This document shows positions 8,418 through 16,980 of a stretch of 64,000 nt of DNA, piece by piece. Every line of letters begins with the position of its first letter. Positions within the stretch are counted from its first letter, which is position 1. The stretch is from DASQPR01 sp963836785 (lineage in GTDB: Bacteria > Actinomycetota > Actinomycetes > Mycobacteriales > Micromonosporaceae). The position numbers and the translations under genes were made by a program. The DNA is taken from positions 248,001 through 312,000 of the forward strand of contig CAWIKW010000006.1 of NCBI GenBank assembly GCA_963836785.1, in the 5' to 3' direction. The notes below the pieces were generated by a model that made no database searches, was not told the origin of the DNA, and was given only the letters and a program-made list of their open reading frames with translations.

Positions 8418-9059
8418 ATGGCGTACACAGGCGACATCACGCCCGACACCCGCGAGCTTGCGGATCTCACGATCACGAAGCTCTCGGTCGGGCCGACCGA
8501 CAACAACGCGTACCTGCTGCGGTGCCGGTCAACCGGCGAGCAGCTGATGATCGACGCGGCGAACGAGCCCGACCGGCTGCGCGACCTCATCGGCGACGGC
8601 GGTCTGGTCACCGTCGTCACGACGCACCGGCACGCCGATCACTGGCAGGCCTTGGCGCCCGTGGTCGCGGCCACCGGGGCGGAGTCGCTGGCCCATCCGG
8701 CCGACGCGCCGTCGTTGCCGGTCGTCACCCGTACGGTCGACGAGGGCGAGACGGTACGGGTCGGCGACGTGTCGCTGGAGGTGATTCACCTCGTGGGCCA
8801 CACGCCCGGATCGATAGCGCTTCTCTACCGGGATCCGACCGGTCATCCGCACCTGTGGACGGGCGACTCGCTGTTCCCGGGTGGCGTCGGCAACACCTGG
8901 GGTGACCCGGCCGCGTTCGCCTCACTTTTCCATGACGTATCGACCAAGATCTTCGACGTGCTCCCCGACGACACCTGGTTCTATCCCGGCCACGGCAAGG
9001 ATTCGACGCTCGGCGCCGAGCGACCCCATCTCGGCGAGTGGCGCGATCGCGGCTGGTAG
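8418..9059 (+). CDS. MBL-fold metallo-hydrolase
   Basis: A 213-residue metallo-beta-lactamase-fold hydrolase. The zinc motif HxHxDH is seen as THRHADHW (about residues 75-80), with further ligands in HLVGHTPGS, WTGDSLF and the C-terminal YPGHGKDS. Such proteins are often glyoxalase II or persulfide-dioxygenase relatives; the substrate here is unknown. The ATG at 8418 matches the family N-terminus (MAYTGDITP). A GTG at 8409 would overlap the stop of the isomerase gene as GTGA. The close pairing with a mycothiol-type enzyme suggests thiol-conjugate metabolism, which is inference. Confidence 0.88.
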   Translation: MAYTGDITPDTRELADLTITKLSVGPTDNNAYLLRCRSTGEQLMIDAANEPDRLRDLIGDGGLVTVVTTHRHADHWQALAPVVAATGAESLAHPADAPSLPVVTRTVDEGETVRVGDVSLEVIHLVGHTPGSIALLYRDPTGHPHLWTGDSLFPGGVGNTWGDPAAFASLFHDVSTKIFDVLPDDTWFYPGHGKDSTLGAERPHLGEWRDRGW

Positions 9060-9092
9060 ACCGGCTCGGTTCCACCGGTGAGGCATCGCGAT

Positions 9093-10118
9093 TCAGCGGC
9101 GCCGGGCGGTGGCCTGTAGTGACGGGCTGACCCAGCCGTTGTCGGCCAGGTTGAGTGTGACGCCGGGGGCAACGATCTCGTCGATGCGGTCGAGCACGTC
9201 GTTGGTGAGGACTACGTCGGCCGCGGCGAGCTGCGATTCGAGGTGTTGCATGGTCCGCGGCCCGATGATCGCCGAGGTGATCGCCGGATGGCTCAGCACG
9301 AATGCGATGGCCATTTCGATCAGGTCGAGGCCGGCGTCGTCGGCGAGCGTGGCGAGCTGGTCGGCGGCGTCGAGTTTGCGCTGGTTCTCGGGCAGCGACA
9401 GGTCGAACCGGTTGGCCAGGCGCTTCCGGGCGATGGACTCGGGTCCGGTCTGGTCGCTGTCCTTGCGGTAGCGGCCGGACAGCCAGCCGCCGGCGAGCGG
9501 GCTGTAGGACAGGACGCCCATGCCGTAGCGCTGGCAGACGGGCAGGACCTCGTTCTCGATGCCCCGGGTGAGGATCGAGTAGGTCGGCTGTTCGGTGACG
9601 AATCGCTCGCGGCCCCGGTCGCGGGCGATGTACTGCGCGTCGACGATGGCCGAGGCCGGGAATGTGGAGTGGCCGAGGTAGCGGACCTTACCGGCGCGGA
9701 CCAGATCGGTCAGCGCGCCGAGCGTCTCGTCGAGGTCGACGGCCGGGTCGTAGCGGTGCATCTGGTACAGGTCGATGTGGTCGGTGCCGAGCCGGCGCAG
9801 CGAGTTGTCGACCTCCGTCATGATCCAGCGGCGGGAGCCGCCACGGTGGTTCGGGTCGTCGTCGAAGGGCATGAAGAACTTCGTCGCGAGCACGATGTCG
9901 TCGCGACGCCCCTTCAACGCCTTGCCGACGATGGTCTCGGACTCGCCCTGCGAGTACACGTCAGCGGTGTCGACGAAGTTGATCCCGGCGTCGAGGGCCC
10001 GGTGGATGATCCGGATGCTCTCGTCGTGCTCCTTGGTACCCCAGTCACCGAACATCATGGTGCCGAGACACAGCGGGCTGACCGAGACGCCGGTGCGTCC
10101 GAGCGGCCGGTATTCCAT
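9093..10118 (-). CDS. Aldo/keto reductase
   Basis: A 341-residue NADPH-dependent oxidoreductase of the aldo/keto reductase (TIM barrel) superfamily. The catalytic tetrad is visible as Asp and Tyr in FVDTADVYSQGESE, Lys in VLATKFF and His in LYQMHRYDP. The C-terminal cofactor site includes AIIGPRTMQHLESQL. It begins 4 bases after the stop of the carboxymuconolactone-decarboxylase-like gene and is the last gene of a minus-strand operon with alcohol dehydrogenase. The operon suggests carbonyl/alcohol interconversion. The exact substrate cannot be read. Confidence 0.93.
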   Translation of the reverse strand: MEYRPLGRTGVSVSPLCLGTMMFGDWGTKEHDESIRIIHRALDAGINFVDTADVYSQGESETIVGKALKGRRDDIVLATKFFMPFDDDPNHRGGSRRWIMTEVDNSLRRLGTDHIDLYQMHRYDPAVDLDETLGALTDLVRAGKVRYLGHSTFPASAIVDAQYIARDRGRERFVTEQPTYSILTRGIENEVLPVCQRYGMGVLSYSPLAGGWLSGRYRKDSDQTGPESIARKRLANRFDLSLPENQRKLDAADQLATLADDAGLDLIEMAIAFVLSHPAITSAIIGPRTMQHLESQLAAADVVLTNDVLDRIDEIVAPGVTLNLADNGWVSPSLQATARRR

Positions 10119-10122
10119 GGAT

Positions 10123-10842
10123 CTACCTCCGTGATTGGTCGGCAGCCGGCATGACCTCGTCGATGAGCCGGACCGCGGTAAGTGTGCGTGGGTAACCGAT
10201 GGACGGCAGCAGTTGGGTCGCCACGCTGAGCAGGATCGTCCGGTCGTTGCCGACGTTGCGGTTCGCGGCGACGTGGCCCTTCGCCTGCGGTTCGCAGCCG
10301 CCGAGGCTGATCAAGATCGCGAAGGTGAGCAGCTCCCGGGTGCGAAGGTCGAGACCGGTACGGGTGTAGTGGTCGCCGAAGCAGTTCGCCGACAGGTAGC
10401 GCTGCAGGTGCAGCGTGTCGTCCGGTGCGCCGGCGTACATCGCGTCGACCGAGTCGGTCCTGACGATCTCCTTCTGGACCGCCAGGCCCTTCGCGGCCCG
10501 GGTCTCCGGGGTGGTGGTCGACTGGCCCGCCAGCGGCAGCGCGACCCCGCGGGCGGTGAGCACGTCGTTGGTGGCGTGCAGGAAATCGAACACCTTGCCC
10601 ATGCCCACGTACGGCACCGCCTGGTACACGATCTCCTTGGCCTCGACCGGGGTCACGCCGGCGGTGAGCGCCGCTCCGAGCATGATCCGGTACTCGCTCA
10701 CCGCCTGACACGCGATCAGCGCGCCGAGCTGGACGACGAGACGCGTACGGGTGTCCAGCGGCGCAGCGTCCCGTCGCTTCGCCGGGAGGCCAGTTGCAGC
10801 TCTTCCGAGCGCCCGATCCGGTCGAGTTCGCCGCCGGTCCAC
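10123..10842 (-). CDS. Carboxymuconolactone decarboxylase-like protein, N-terminus replaced
   Basis: The body contains two AhpD/CMD-like repeats (LDTRTRLVVQLGALIACQAV and GLDLRTRELLTFAILISLGG) with conserved linkers (QAVPYVGMGKVFDFLHATND, FGDHYTRTGLDL). This is a well-known two-domain family often found beside aldo/keto reductases. The first 30 or so residues (MDRRRTRPDRALGRAATGLP) do not look like the family, because the DNA there is the start of a different gene (DUF2255) read in another frame. A deletion appears to have joined the two. GTG 10842 is the longest start left. It is unclear whether a functional protein is made. Confidence 0.75.
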   Translation of the reverse strand: MDRRRTRPDRALGRAATGLPAKRRDAAPLDTRTRLVVQLGALIACQAVSEYRIMLGAALTAGVTPVEAKEIVYQAVPYVGMGKVFDFLHATNDVLTARGVALPLAGQSTTTPETRAAKGLAVQKEIVRTDSVDAMYAGAPDDTLHLQRYLSANCFGDHYTRTGLDLRTRELLTFAILISLGGCEPQAKGHVAANRNVGNDRTILLSVATQLLPSIGYPRTLTAVRLIDEVMPAADQSRR

Positions 10843-10850
10843 GTGGTCAC
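10716..10850 (-). pseudogene. DUF2255 gene remnant (first ~35 codons)
   Basis: GTG 10850 overlaps the stop of the alcohol dehydrogenase gene as GTGA and opens a reading frame (TTWTGGELDRIGRSEELQLA, then SRRSDGTLRRWTPV) that matches the start of the DUF2255 family. After about 35 residues the sequence becomes the middle of a carboxymuconolactone-decarboxylase gene in another frame, and this frame stops at 10716. The preserved start-stop overlap shows that this was once the second gene of the operon. The function of DUF2255 is unknown. Confidence 0.7.
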
Positions 10851-11881
10851 GGCTGGATCAGCACCTTGAGCGCCTGCCGGTCGGCCATCGCGCGGTAGCC
10901 GCCGGGGACCTCGTCGAGGCCGACCGTGCGGTCGAACACTTTGCCCGGCTGGACCCGGCCCTCGAGTACGTCGGGCAACAGCTCGTCGATGTACGCGCGG
11001 GCCGGAGCGACACCACCGGTCAGGGTGATGTTGCGAAGGAACACCCCGAAATCGGCCGGCACTTCCGAATACTGCGGAGCACCGACCCGGCTGACCGTGC
11101 CGCCGTCGCGCACGACCCCGAATGCCGTCTCGATAGCCGGGAGCAGGCCGACGCACTCCAACACCGTATGGGTGCCATCGCCGCCGGTCAGCTCCCGGAC
11201 TTTCTCGACGCCCTCGGCGCCGCGCTCGGCGACGACGTCGGTGGCGCCGAATTCGCGGCCGAGGTCGGTGCGGTCCTTGTGCCGGCCCATCAGGATGATC
11301 CGCTCGGCGCCGAGGCGCTGGGCGGCCAGGACCGCGGACAGGCCGACCGCGCCGTCGCCGATCACGGTCACCGTGGTGCGCGGTCCAACCCCGGCCGTCA
11401 CGGCACAGTGGTGCCCGGTCGGGAACACGTCCGACAGGGCCAGCAGTGACGGCAGCAGCGCCGAGTCCTCGCCGGCCGGCAGCTTGACCAGAGTGCCCTG
11501 CGCCTGCGGTACCCGGACGGCTTCGCCCTGGCCACCGTCGATGCCGTTGCGAGCCCACATCCCGCCGTGCCGGCACGAGGTTTGCAGTCCCTCGCGGCAG
11601 AAGTCGCAGGTGTTGTCGGCCCACACGAATGGGGCAACCACCAGGTCGCCGCGCTTCAGGCCGGATACGGCGGAGCCGGTGTCCTCGACCCGGCCGAGGA
11701 ACTCATGGCCGATCCGGTCCCCCTGCCCGGTCGCCGGCTTGGAGCCATAGGGCCACAGGTCGCTGCCGCAGATGCACGCGCGCACCACCCGCACCAGCGC
11801 GTCGGTCCGCTCCCGCAGCACCGGGTCCGGCACGTCTTCGACCCGAATGTCGCCAGCTCCGTAGATCAGCGTTGCTCGCAT
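10847..11881 (-). CDS. Zinc-dependent alcohol dehydrogenase
   Basis: A 344-residue medium-chain dehydrogenase. Catalytic zinc ligands are in CICGSDLW and IGHEFLG, the structural zinc loop is DNTCDFCREGLQTSC, and the NAD(P) fold carries TVIGDGAVGLSAV. The ATG at 11881 is backed by a strong purine-rich Shine-Dalgarno (ggaagggaag) just upstream; a longer frame to 11977 lacks family similarity. It is the first gene of the operon with the DUF2255 remnant, CMD-like protein and aldo/keto reductase. The XRE regulator 151 bases upstream on the same strand may control it. It probably acts on a small alcohol or aldehyde, substrate unknown. Confidence 0.92.
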   Translation of the reverse strand: MRATLIYGAGDIRVEDVPDPVLRERTDALVRVVRACICGSDLWPYGSKPATGQGDRIGHEFLGRVEDTGSAVSGLKRGDLVVAPFVWADNTCDFCREGLQTSCRHGGMWARNGIDGGQGEAVRVPQAQGTLVKLPAGEDSALLPSLLALSDVFPTGHHCAVTAGVGPRTTVTVIGDGAVGLSAVLAAQRLGAERIILMGRHKDRTDLGREFGATDVVAERGAEGVEKVRELTGGDGTHTVLECVGLLPAIETAFGVVRDGGTVSRVGAPQYSEVPADFGVFLRNITLTGGVAPARAYIDELLPDVLEGRVQPGKVFDRTVGLDEVPGGYRAMADRQALKVLIQP

Positions 11882-12032
11882 AGCTTCCCTTCCCCACAAT
11901 CCAGTACAAAACGTCGCCCTGGAGGCGTACAAACACCAGGTAAGTGCCGATATGCGTATCCGGCTCGTTCCATCCAATCCGGTCCGGCGCCGGCGTGGGA
12001 GTGCGTGCTGTACCAGGTACCGCCAGAACCCC

Positions 12033-12920
12033 TCAGTCCGCGCGGCCGATAACCGGCCGCTCGATCGGGGTGGTTGTCCAGCTGGCCAGCAGGTCGAGCC
12101 CCTCCTGGGAGCGGCTGCCAGGCTCGGCGGAGTACGCGTTGAGCCGCAGCCCCGGATCGGCGGTCAGCTCCATCGACTCGTACGCCAGGGTCAGGTCGCC
12201 GACCACCGGGTGATGTAGGTGTTTGACCCCGGTGCGGTGCAGCCGCACGTTGTGCGCCGCCCACCAGGTGCGGAACACCTCGCTACGGGTCGACAGCTCA
12301 CCGATCAGCTCGGTGAGGGCGCGGTCGTACGGGTCGCGGCCGGCCTCGGCCCGCAGCAACGCCACGGTGTCGGCGGCCAGGCTCTCCCAATCCCGGTAGA
12401 AGCTCTGCGCGTTCGCGTCGAGGAAGATGAACCGCGCGATGTTAGGTGTCGCCGCCGCGGTCTCGAACAGCGGAGCGAACACCGCCCGGCCCAGCTGGTT
12501 GGCGCCGAGCACGTCCATCCGGCCGTTGCGGACGTACGCGGGGGCCATGGTCATCGCATCCAGGAGTCCTTGCACGCTCGTACGCAGCTGCGGCACCGGA
12601 CGTCGCCGGCTACGGGCTGTCGCGGTGGCCATGGACGTGTTCGCGGCCCGGGCCAGGTCGAACAGGTGGGTTCGCTCCGCCTCGTCGAGCTGTAACGCCC
12701 GTACCAGCGCGTCGAGGACACTGTCGGACACGCCCGACAGGTTGCCCCGCTCCAGGCGCGTGTAGTAGTCCACGCTCACCCCAGCCAGCAGCGCCACCTC
12801 CTCGCGGCGCAGCCCGGCCACCCGCCGGTGGCCGCCGTAGTCGGGCAGACCCGCCCGCTCCAGCGTGATCTTGGCGCGGCGGGTGGTCAGGAAGTCCCGG
12901 ACCTCGGTGCGGCTGTCCAC
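12033..12920 (-). CDS. XRE-family regulator with MmyB-like ligand-binding domain
   Basis: A 295-residue actinobacterial regulator. An N-terminal helix-turn-helix (GLRREEVALLAGVSVDYYTR, about residues 36-55) is followed by a conserved MmyB-type PAS-like domain (APAYVRNGRMDVLGANQLGR, then FRTWWAAHNV and HPVVGDLTL) that in structural studies binds fatty-acid-like ligands. The GTG at 12920 gives the family start VDSRTEVRDFL; the open frame to 13148 is not conserved. In many actinobacteria such genes sit next to the dehydrogenase or reductase they control, and here the alcohol dehydrogenase operon follows on the same strand. Confidence 0.88.
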   Translation of the reverse strand: MDSRTEVRDFLTTRRAKITLERAGLPDYGGHRRVAGLRREEVALLAGVSVDYYTRLERGNLSGVSDSVLDALVRALQLDEAERTHLFDLARAANTSMATATARSRRRPVPQLRTSVQGLLDAMTMAPAYVRNGRMDVLGANQLGRAVFAPLFETAAATPNIARFIFLDANAQSFYRDWESLAADTVALLRAEAGRDPYDRALTELIGELSTRSEVFRTWWAAHNVRLHRTGVKHLHHPVVGDLTLAYESMELTADPGLRLNAYSAEPGSRSQEGLDLLASWTTTPIERPVIGRAD

Positions 12921-13148
12921 GTCCTCGACGCTACGTCCACGACACCGCGTCTGGGAGGTTCTGTTGTTACCCGGATCAACCGTCGCTGCCTCACCGCCGG
13001 TTTCTGCTTTGCCTGCGTTGTGTCCTACGTCTCTGCTGGCGTTGATGCGCGCAGAGTCGTAGCGCTTCGCGGCGTGACCGATCGGCGCACTCGCGGCGCC
13101 CGACGAAAACGATGTGTGCCGGGCCGATCGACCATCCACAATCACCAC

Positions 13149-13574
13149 GTGTCAGATGTCGAGCCGCGCCGAAGACTCGCGGCCGCTGGATATTTCGCTC
13201 GGCTCGTGGGCGAGACGTTCGATGGCGCCGACCTCATTTCGGTTCGCCTTGACCACCTGCGGCTCGACCGATGCCGGTTGGTCGGAGTCGACCTCCGCCA
13301 TGCCACACTCGACCACTGCGACTTTCGGTTCTGCGATCTTCGACGGGCGAACCTGCGCGGCGCATCGCTGCGATTCTCGTCGTTGTCGGGTTGCGACCTC
13401 CGAAACGTTGACCTCCGCGATGCCGATTTGACCGGCACTCGATTCGGGTTCGTGAACACCGGATCCGACAACGGTTTGACCGACCTAACCGGCGCCGCAT
13501 TCGCCGGCGCCCGGCTCAGCGGCGTCACCTTCGACCGCGTCATCGGCGCGCTGCCGGCTGCCTCGGATCCTTGA
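13149..13574 (+). CDS. Pentapeptide repeat protein
   Basis: A 141-residue protein made largely of A(D/N)LXX-type pentapeptides (DLRHATLDHC, DLRRANLRGASLRFSSLSGC, DLRNVDLRDADLTGTRF), which fold as a right-handed square beta-helix. Some relatives protect DNA gyrase (the MfpA/Qnr type), but this one is shorter and carries no diagnostic residues, so the role is unknown. The GTG at 13149 is the likely start. It stands alone between a divergent regulator and the glucanase. Confidence 0.8.
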   Translation: MSDVEPRRRLAAAGYFARLVGETFDGADLISVRLDHLRLDRCRLVGVDLRHATLDHCDFRFCDLRRANLRGASLRFSSLSGCDLRNVDLRDADLTGTRFGFVNTGSDNGLTDLTGAAFAGARLSGVTFDRVIGALPAASDP

Positions 13575-13899
13575 CGTTGGCACGGAATTAGTTGCGGAAC
13601 TTAACTATTCTATTGACAGAGGTAACTGTCTCGCGAGAGGTTCGCCACAGAGCGCTCTCCCGACACACATCGGCCACCTCGTCGCCATCAACCCCGACCG
13701 TGGGCGCACCGACTTCGCGCCGACGACCGCCGACCCGTCACGGCTGCCGGGTCCGATCGATCGCCGTGCCGCGTGGTGCCACCCCCAATCCCACGGTCAA
13801 CGGCGCCTGGTTGCCTGGTCGGTCGCCTGCCCGCCCGGACCAGCGCTACCGCTCCCGGTCGCCACGGCGGTCCGACCACCTCGGACAAGGAGAACGCAT
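13575..13899. other. Leader region of the GH16 glucanase gene
   Basis: No gene is seen. An inverted repeat TAGTT-N9-AACTA at 13589-13607, in an unusually A/T-rich patch (about 13586-13632), could be an operator, perhaps of the MarR kind. An AAGGAG Shine-Dalgarno at 13887-13892 serves the GTG at 13900. An ATG at 13898 is immediately followed by TGA, so it cannot be the glucanase start. Confidence 0.5.
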
Positions 13900-15738
13900 G
13901 TGATCAGGCGCAGACACCACGAAGCGGCGACTCGCCGTCTGGACCGGCGGATCACCGCCGGCCTCTACACGCTGGCGATCGCGGCAGCGACGCTCGCCCT
14001 CGTGCCGGCCGCGGCCGCAGCGGCGCCGACCGCCACGGCGGTCACGAAGCAAGCGACACGCGCGGCGGCGGCGCCGGCGGCTCTCGCTGCCGCGGTGAGC
14101 CCGAGCGCCGTTCCGGGACCGCCGGCCGGCTTCACCACGACGTGGAGCGACGATTTCACCGGCGCGGCCGGGACCGGTCTGAACACGGGAACGTGGAAGT
14201 ACGACACCGGCCCGGGTTCGAGCTTCGGCACCGGCGAGATCGAGACGATGACGAACAGCACCGCGAACGTCTTCCAGGACGGCTCGGGGCATCTCGTGTT
14301 GAAGGCGCTGCACTCCGGCACCGACCCGAACTCGGGCTGGACGTCCGGCCGGGTGGAGACGCAGGCGGCGACGTTCGGTGCACCGGCCGGCGGCGTCGTC
14401 GAGATGCAGGCGTCGATCCAGCAGCCCAACCTGACCACGACCAACGGCGCCGGCTACTGGCCGGCGTTCTGGATGCTCGGCTCCACGCTGCGTACGGGCA
14501 CGCCGTGGCCGACGAGCGGCGAGGTCGACATCCTCGAAGACATCAACAGCCGCAGCTCAGTGTTCGGCACGCTGCACTGCGGCGTCAACCCGGGCGGTCC
14601 GTGCAACGAGTCGACCGGCATCGGCAGCGGCGAGCGCGCGTGTGCCGGTTGCCAGACGGCATTCCACACGTACGCGGTGCAGATCGACCGGTCGGTGTCG
14701 CCGGAGCAGATCCGGTGGTACCTGGACGGCGCGAACTACTTCACCGTCAACGCCACACAGGTGGACGCGACGACATGGGCAAACGCCGTGGACCATCCGT
14801 TCTTCATCATCTTCGACCTGGCGATGGGCGGCGGGTTCCCGGCCGCGTTCGGCGGCGGACCCAACACCGCGACCGTATCCGGCGGCCAGATGAACATCGA
14901 CTACGTCGCCGTCTACAACAAGGGTCCGGGCTCCGGCGGCGGTGGCGGCGGAACGAACATCGCGCAGGGCAAGACGACCACAGCCTCCTCGGTGGAGAAC
15001 GCGACGTTCCCGGCGTCGAACGCGACCGATGGCAACCTCGGTACGCGGTGGTCGAGCGCGTTCAGCGATCCGCAATGGATCCAGGTCGACCTCGGTCAGT
15101 CGTACAACATCAGCCATGTGACGTTGACGTGGGAGGCCGCATACGCACGGTCCTACCAGATACAGACGTCGCCGAACGGCACGACCTGGACGAACATCTT
15201 CTCCACGACAACCGGTGACGGCGGTACGGATGATCTCGCGGTCACCGGCACCGGCCGATATATCCGGATGAACGGTACGGCCCGCGCCACACCGTACGGC
15301 TATTCGCTGTTCGAGTTCGCCGTCCAGGGCACACCCGGCGGCGGCGGTACGGCGACGCTCCTGTCGCAGGGCCACCCGGCGACGGCGTCCTCCCTGGAGC
15401 AGGCGGTCTTCCCGGCATCCAACGCGGTCGACGGCAACACCGGCACGCGGTGGTCCAGCGGATTCTCCGACCCGCAATGGTTGCAGGTTGACCTCGGCGC
15501 GACCCATTCGATCAGCCGCGTCGTCCTGAACTGGGAGGCCGCATTCGCCACGGCATTCCAGATCCAGACGTCGAACGACGCCGCCACCTGGACCACGATC
15601 TTCTCGACCACCACCGGCGCCGGCGGCGTGCAGGACCTTGCGGTCAGCGGTTCCGGACGGTACGTCCGGATGCTCGGCACCCAACGCGCGACACCGTACG
15701 GCTATTCGCTCTGGGAGTTCCAGGTCTTCGGGAGCTGA
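13900..15738 (+). CDS. Secreted GH16 beta-glucanase with two discoidin-type carbohydrate-binding domains
   Basis: A 612-residue secreted glycoside hydrolase. A signal peptide (arginine-rich start, then LYTLAIAAATLALVPAAAAA) is followed by a GH16 domain (about residues 75-340) with YWPAFWMLG and the catalytic motif GEVDILED (nucleophile Glu, Asp, acid/base Glu). After a Gly-rich linker come two closely related F5/8 type C (CBM32-like) domains, each with ASNA(T/V)DGN(L/T)GTRWSS, DPQW(I/L)QVDLG and a C-terminal ATPYGYSL. GH16 laminarinases and lichenases cut mixed-linked or 1,3-beta-glucans. The two binding domains are near copies, so an internal duplication is likely. GTG start with AAGGAG 7 bases upstream. 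Confidence 0.93.
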   Translation: MIRRRHHEAATRRLDRRITAGLYTLAIAAATLALVPAAAAAAPTATAVTKQATRAAAAPAALAAAVSPSAVPGPPAGFTTTWSDDFTGAAGTGLNTGTWKYDTGPGSSFGTGEIETMTNSTANVFQDGSGHLVLKALHSGTDPNSGWTSGRVETQAATFGAPAGGVVEMQASIQQPNLTTTNGAGYWPAFWMLGSTLRTGTPWPTSGEVDILEDINSRSSVFGTLHCGVNPGGPCNESTGIGSGERACAGCQTAFHTYAVQIDRSVSPEQIRWYLDGANYFTVNATQVDATTWANAVDHPFFIIFDLAMGGGFPAAFGGGPNTATVSGGQMNIDYVAVYNKGPGSGGGGGGTNIAQGKTTTASSVENATFPASNATDGNLGTRWSSAFSDPQWIQVDLGQSYNISHVTLTWEAAYARSYQIQTSPNGTTWTNIFSTTTGDGGTDDLAVTGTGRYIRMNGTARATPYGYSLFEFAVQGTPGGGGTATLLSQGHPATASSLEQAVFPASNAVDGNTGTRWSSGFSDPQWLQVDLGATHSISRVVLNWEAAFATAFQIQTSNDAATWTTIFSTTTGAGGVQDLAVSGSGRYVRMLGTQRATPYGYSLWEFQVFGS

Positions 15739-15748
15739 CCGAGTGGCG

Positions 15749-16414
15749 TTACCGGGCGCGGCTCGCCCACCGCAAGCCGCGCCCGGTGACCGCGCGCACC
15801 TCGGGAACCTCGAGATCGGCGACCCGATGGCCGATCGTCGACACGAACACGCGACCGCGACCCCAGTGCCGTGTCCACACCACCGGCATCGTCACGGGGC
15901 GATCGAATTCGCCGCCCGGGTACGGCTCGAACACCGTCGTCGCCAGCACGTCGTTGTACGCGTCGACCATCACCCAGTACTGCTCGGTGTGTACGTCGAA
16001 GGGTTCGATGCCAGCCACGATCGGATGCTCGGCACGGGATGGGACGACGTGGACCCGGTAGTCGACGAACGACGGGTGGTGGAACAGGAACTCGCCACCG
16101 ACCATCCGGGTGTACGCGAGGTCGCCGGTGAACGTCGCGACCACACCACCGTGCCAGCCGGCGAAGCCGACTCCGGCCCGCACCGCCGCGCGCAGCCCGG
16201 CCGACTGCTGCTCGGTCAACGTACCCATCGACCAGCACTGCACGATCAGATCGTGCCGCAGGAGGGCGTCGAGGTCGGCGTACCCGTCGAGATCCTCGCA
16301 GACCGTGACGTCGAACCCGTCCGCGATCAACGACGGGATGAACAGATCGGTGGCCGCGACCGGGACATGCCCGTCCCAACCGCCCCGCACGACGAGCGCC
16401 GACCTCGAAGCCAT
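15749..16414 (-). CDS. ThuA-like / class I glutamine-amidotransferase-fold protein
   Basis: A 221-residue protein of the ThuA/trehalose-utilisation superfamily. Recognisable blocks are LVVRGGWDGHVP at the start, the core GVGFAGWHGGVVATF, the VGGEFLFHHPSFVDYRV strand and HTEQYWVMVD. ThuA proteins share the amidotransferase fold but lack the catalytic cysteine; the position is occupied here by GWHGG. Some are linked to sugar metabolism or act as secreted hydrolases, but no signal peptide is seen. It converges on the glucanase gene with only 10 bases between the stops. The role is not established. Confidence 0.85.
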   Translation of the reverse strand: MASRSALVVRGGWDGHVPVAATDLFIPSLIADGFDVTVCEDLDGYADLDALLRHDLIVQCWSMGTLTEQQSAGLRAAVRAGVGFAGWHGGVVATFTGDLAYTRMVGGEFLFHHPSFVDYRVHVVPSRAEHPIVAGIEPFDVHTEQYWVMVDAYNDVLATTVFEPYPGGEFDRPVTMPVVWTRHWGRGRVFVSTIGHRVADLEVPEVRAVTGRGLRWASRAR

Positions 16415-16554
16415 GTGACCAGTATCGGCGGTGGGCGGCGCGGCCGGCCGGCGCGACGATATGTCGGGCCGCTGAGCAGCCGTAATGTGTCGTGACATGT
16501 CGCCCGAGGTGGGACTCGATGGTACGAGCGCTCTGCTTTCGGCATACTGCTGAC

Positions 16555-16923
16555 ATGCCCACGCCATTCGTCGCCGCACCTACGTGTGCCGAATGCGGCC
16601 AAGCCGCGAGCCATGTCGAACTCGTTGGCCCGGTCGCACGCGACACACCGTCCTGGCGGTTCGTCTACTCCGGGCCGGGCGGAAGCAATGGCAGCGGGGA
16701 CGTCATCACCGAAGAGCGGGCCGAGCGGCTGACCGAGGCGTTCGTCGAGCCGTTCCACTTCGTCACCATCGCGACCGCCGGGCTCTACGACAACGCCGGC
16801 TTCTGCGAACGCTGCGACGCCGCGTACTGCGGGTGGCATTGGAACATCACCCCGAGCGGCTTCGGCACCTGCCCGCGAGGGCATTCCACCAGCCTCGATC
16901 CGCACTGGTCGCCGGAGAGCTGA
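16555..16923 (+). CDS. Uncharacterised small cysteine-rich (zinc-ribbon-like) protein
   Basis: A 122-residue protein with a cysteine pair near the start (CAECGQ) and a second cluster at the end, CERCDAAYCGWHWN followed by CPRGH, which would make one or two zinc-binding knuckles. The middle is acidic with no membrane segments. The ATG at 16555 is used; the upstream extension to 16492 is not protein-like. I do not recognise the family. It lies alone between ThuA (divergent) and the YbaK-type gene (same strand, 57 bases on). Confidence 0.65.
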   Translation: MPTPFVAAPTCAECGQAASHVELVGPVARDTPSWRFVYSGPGGSNGSGDVITEERAERLTEAFVEPFHFVTIATAGLYDNAGFCERCDAAYCGWHWNITPSGFGTCPRGHSTSLDPHWSPES

Positions 16924-16980
16924 CCCTGCTCGGTGCGTGGACGGGGCCTACGGCTCGGCCGGTCACGTAATGTTCCAGAC

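Noticed and set aside
7708..9059. A gentisate degradation cluster
   Set aside because: Only the isomerase-like gene is present. There is no gentisate dioxygenase or fumarylpyruvate hydrolase nearby, and the family is broad.
12921..13148. An N-terminal extension of the XRE regulator up to 13148
   Set aside because: It is not conserved in composition or family. GTG 12920 gives the standard start.
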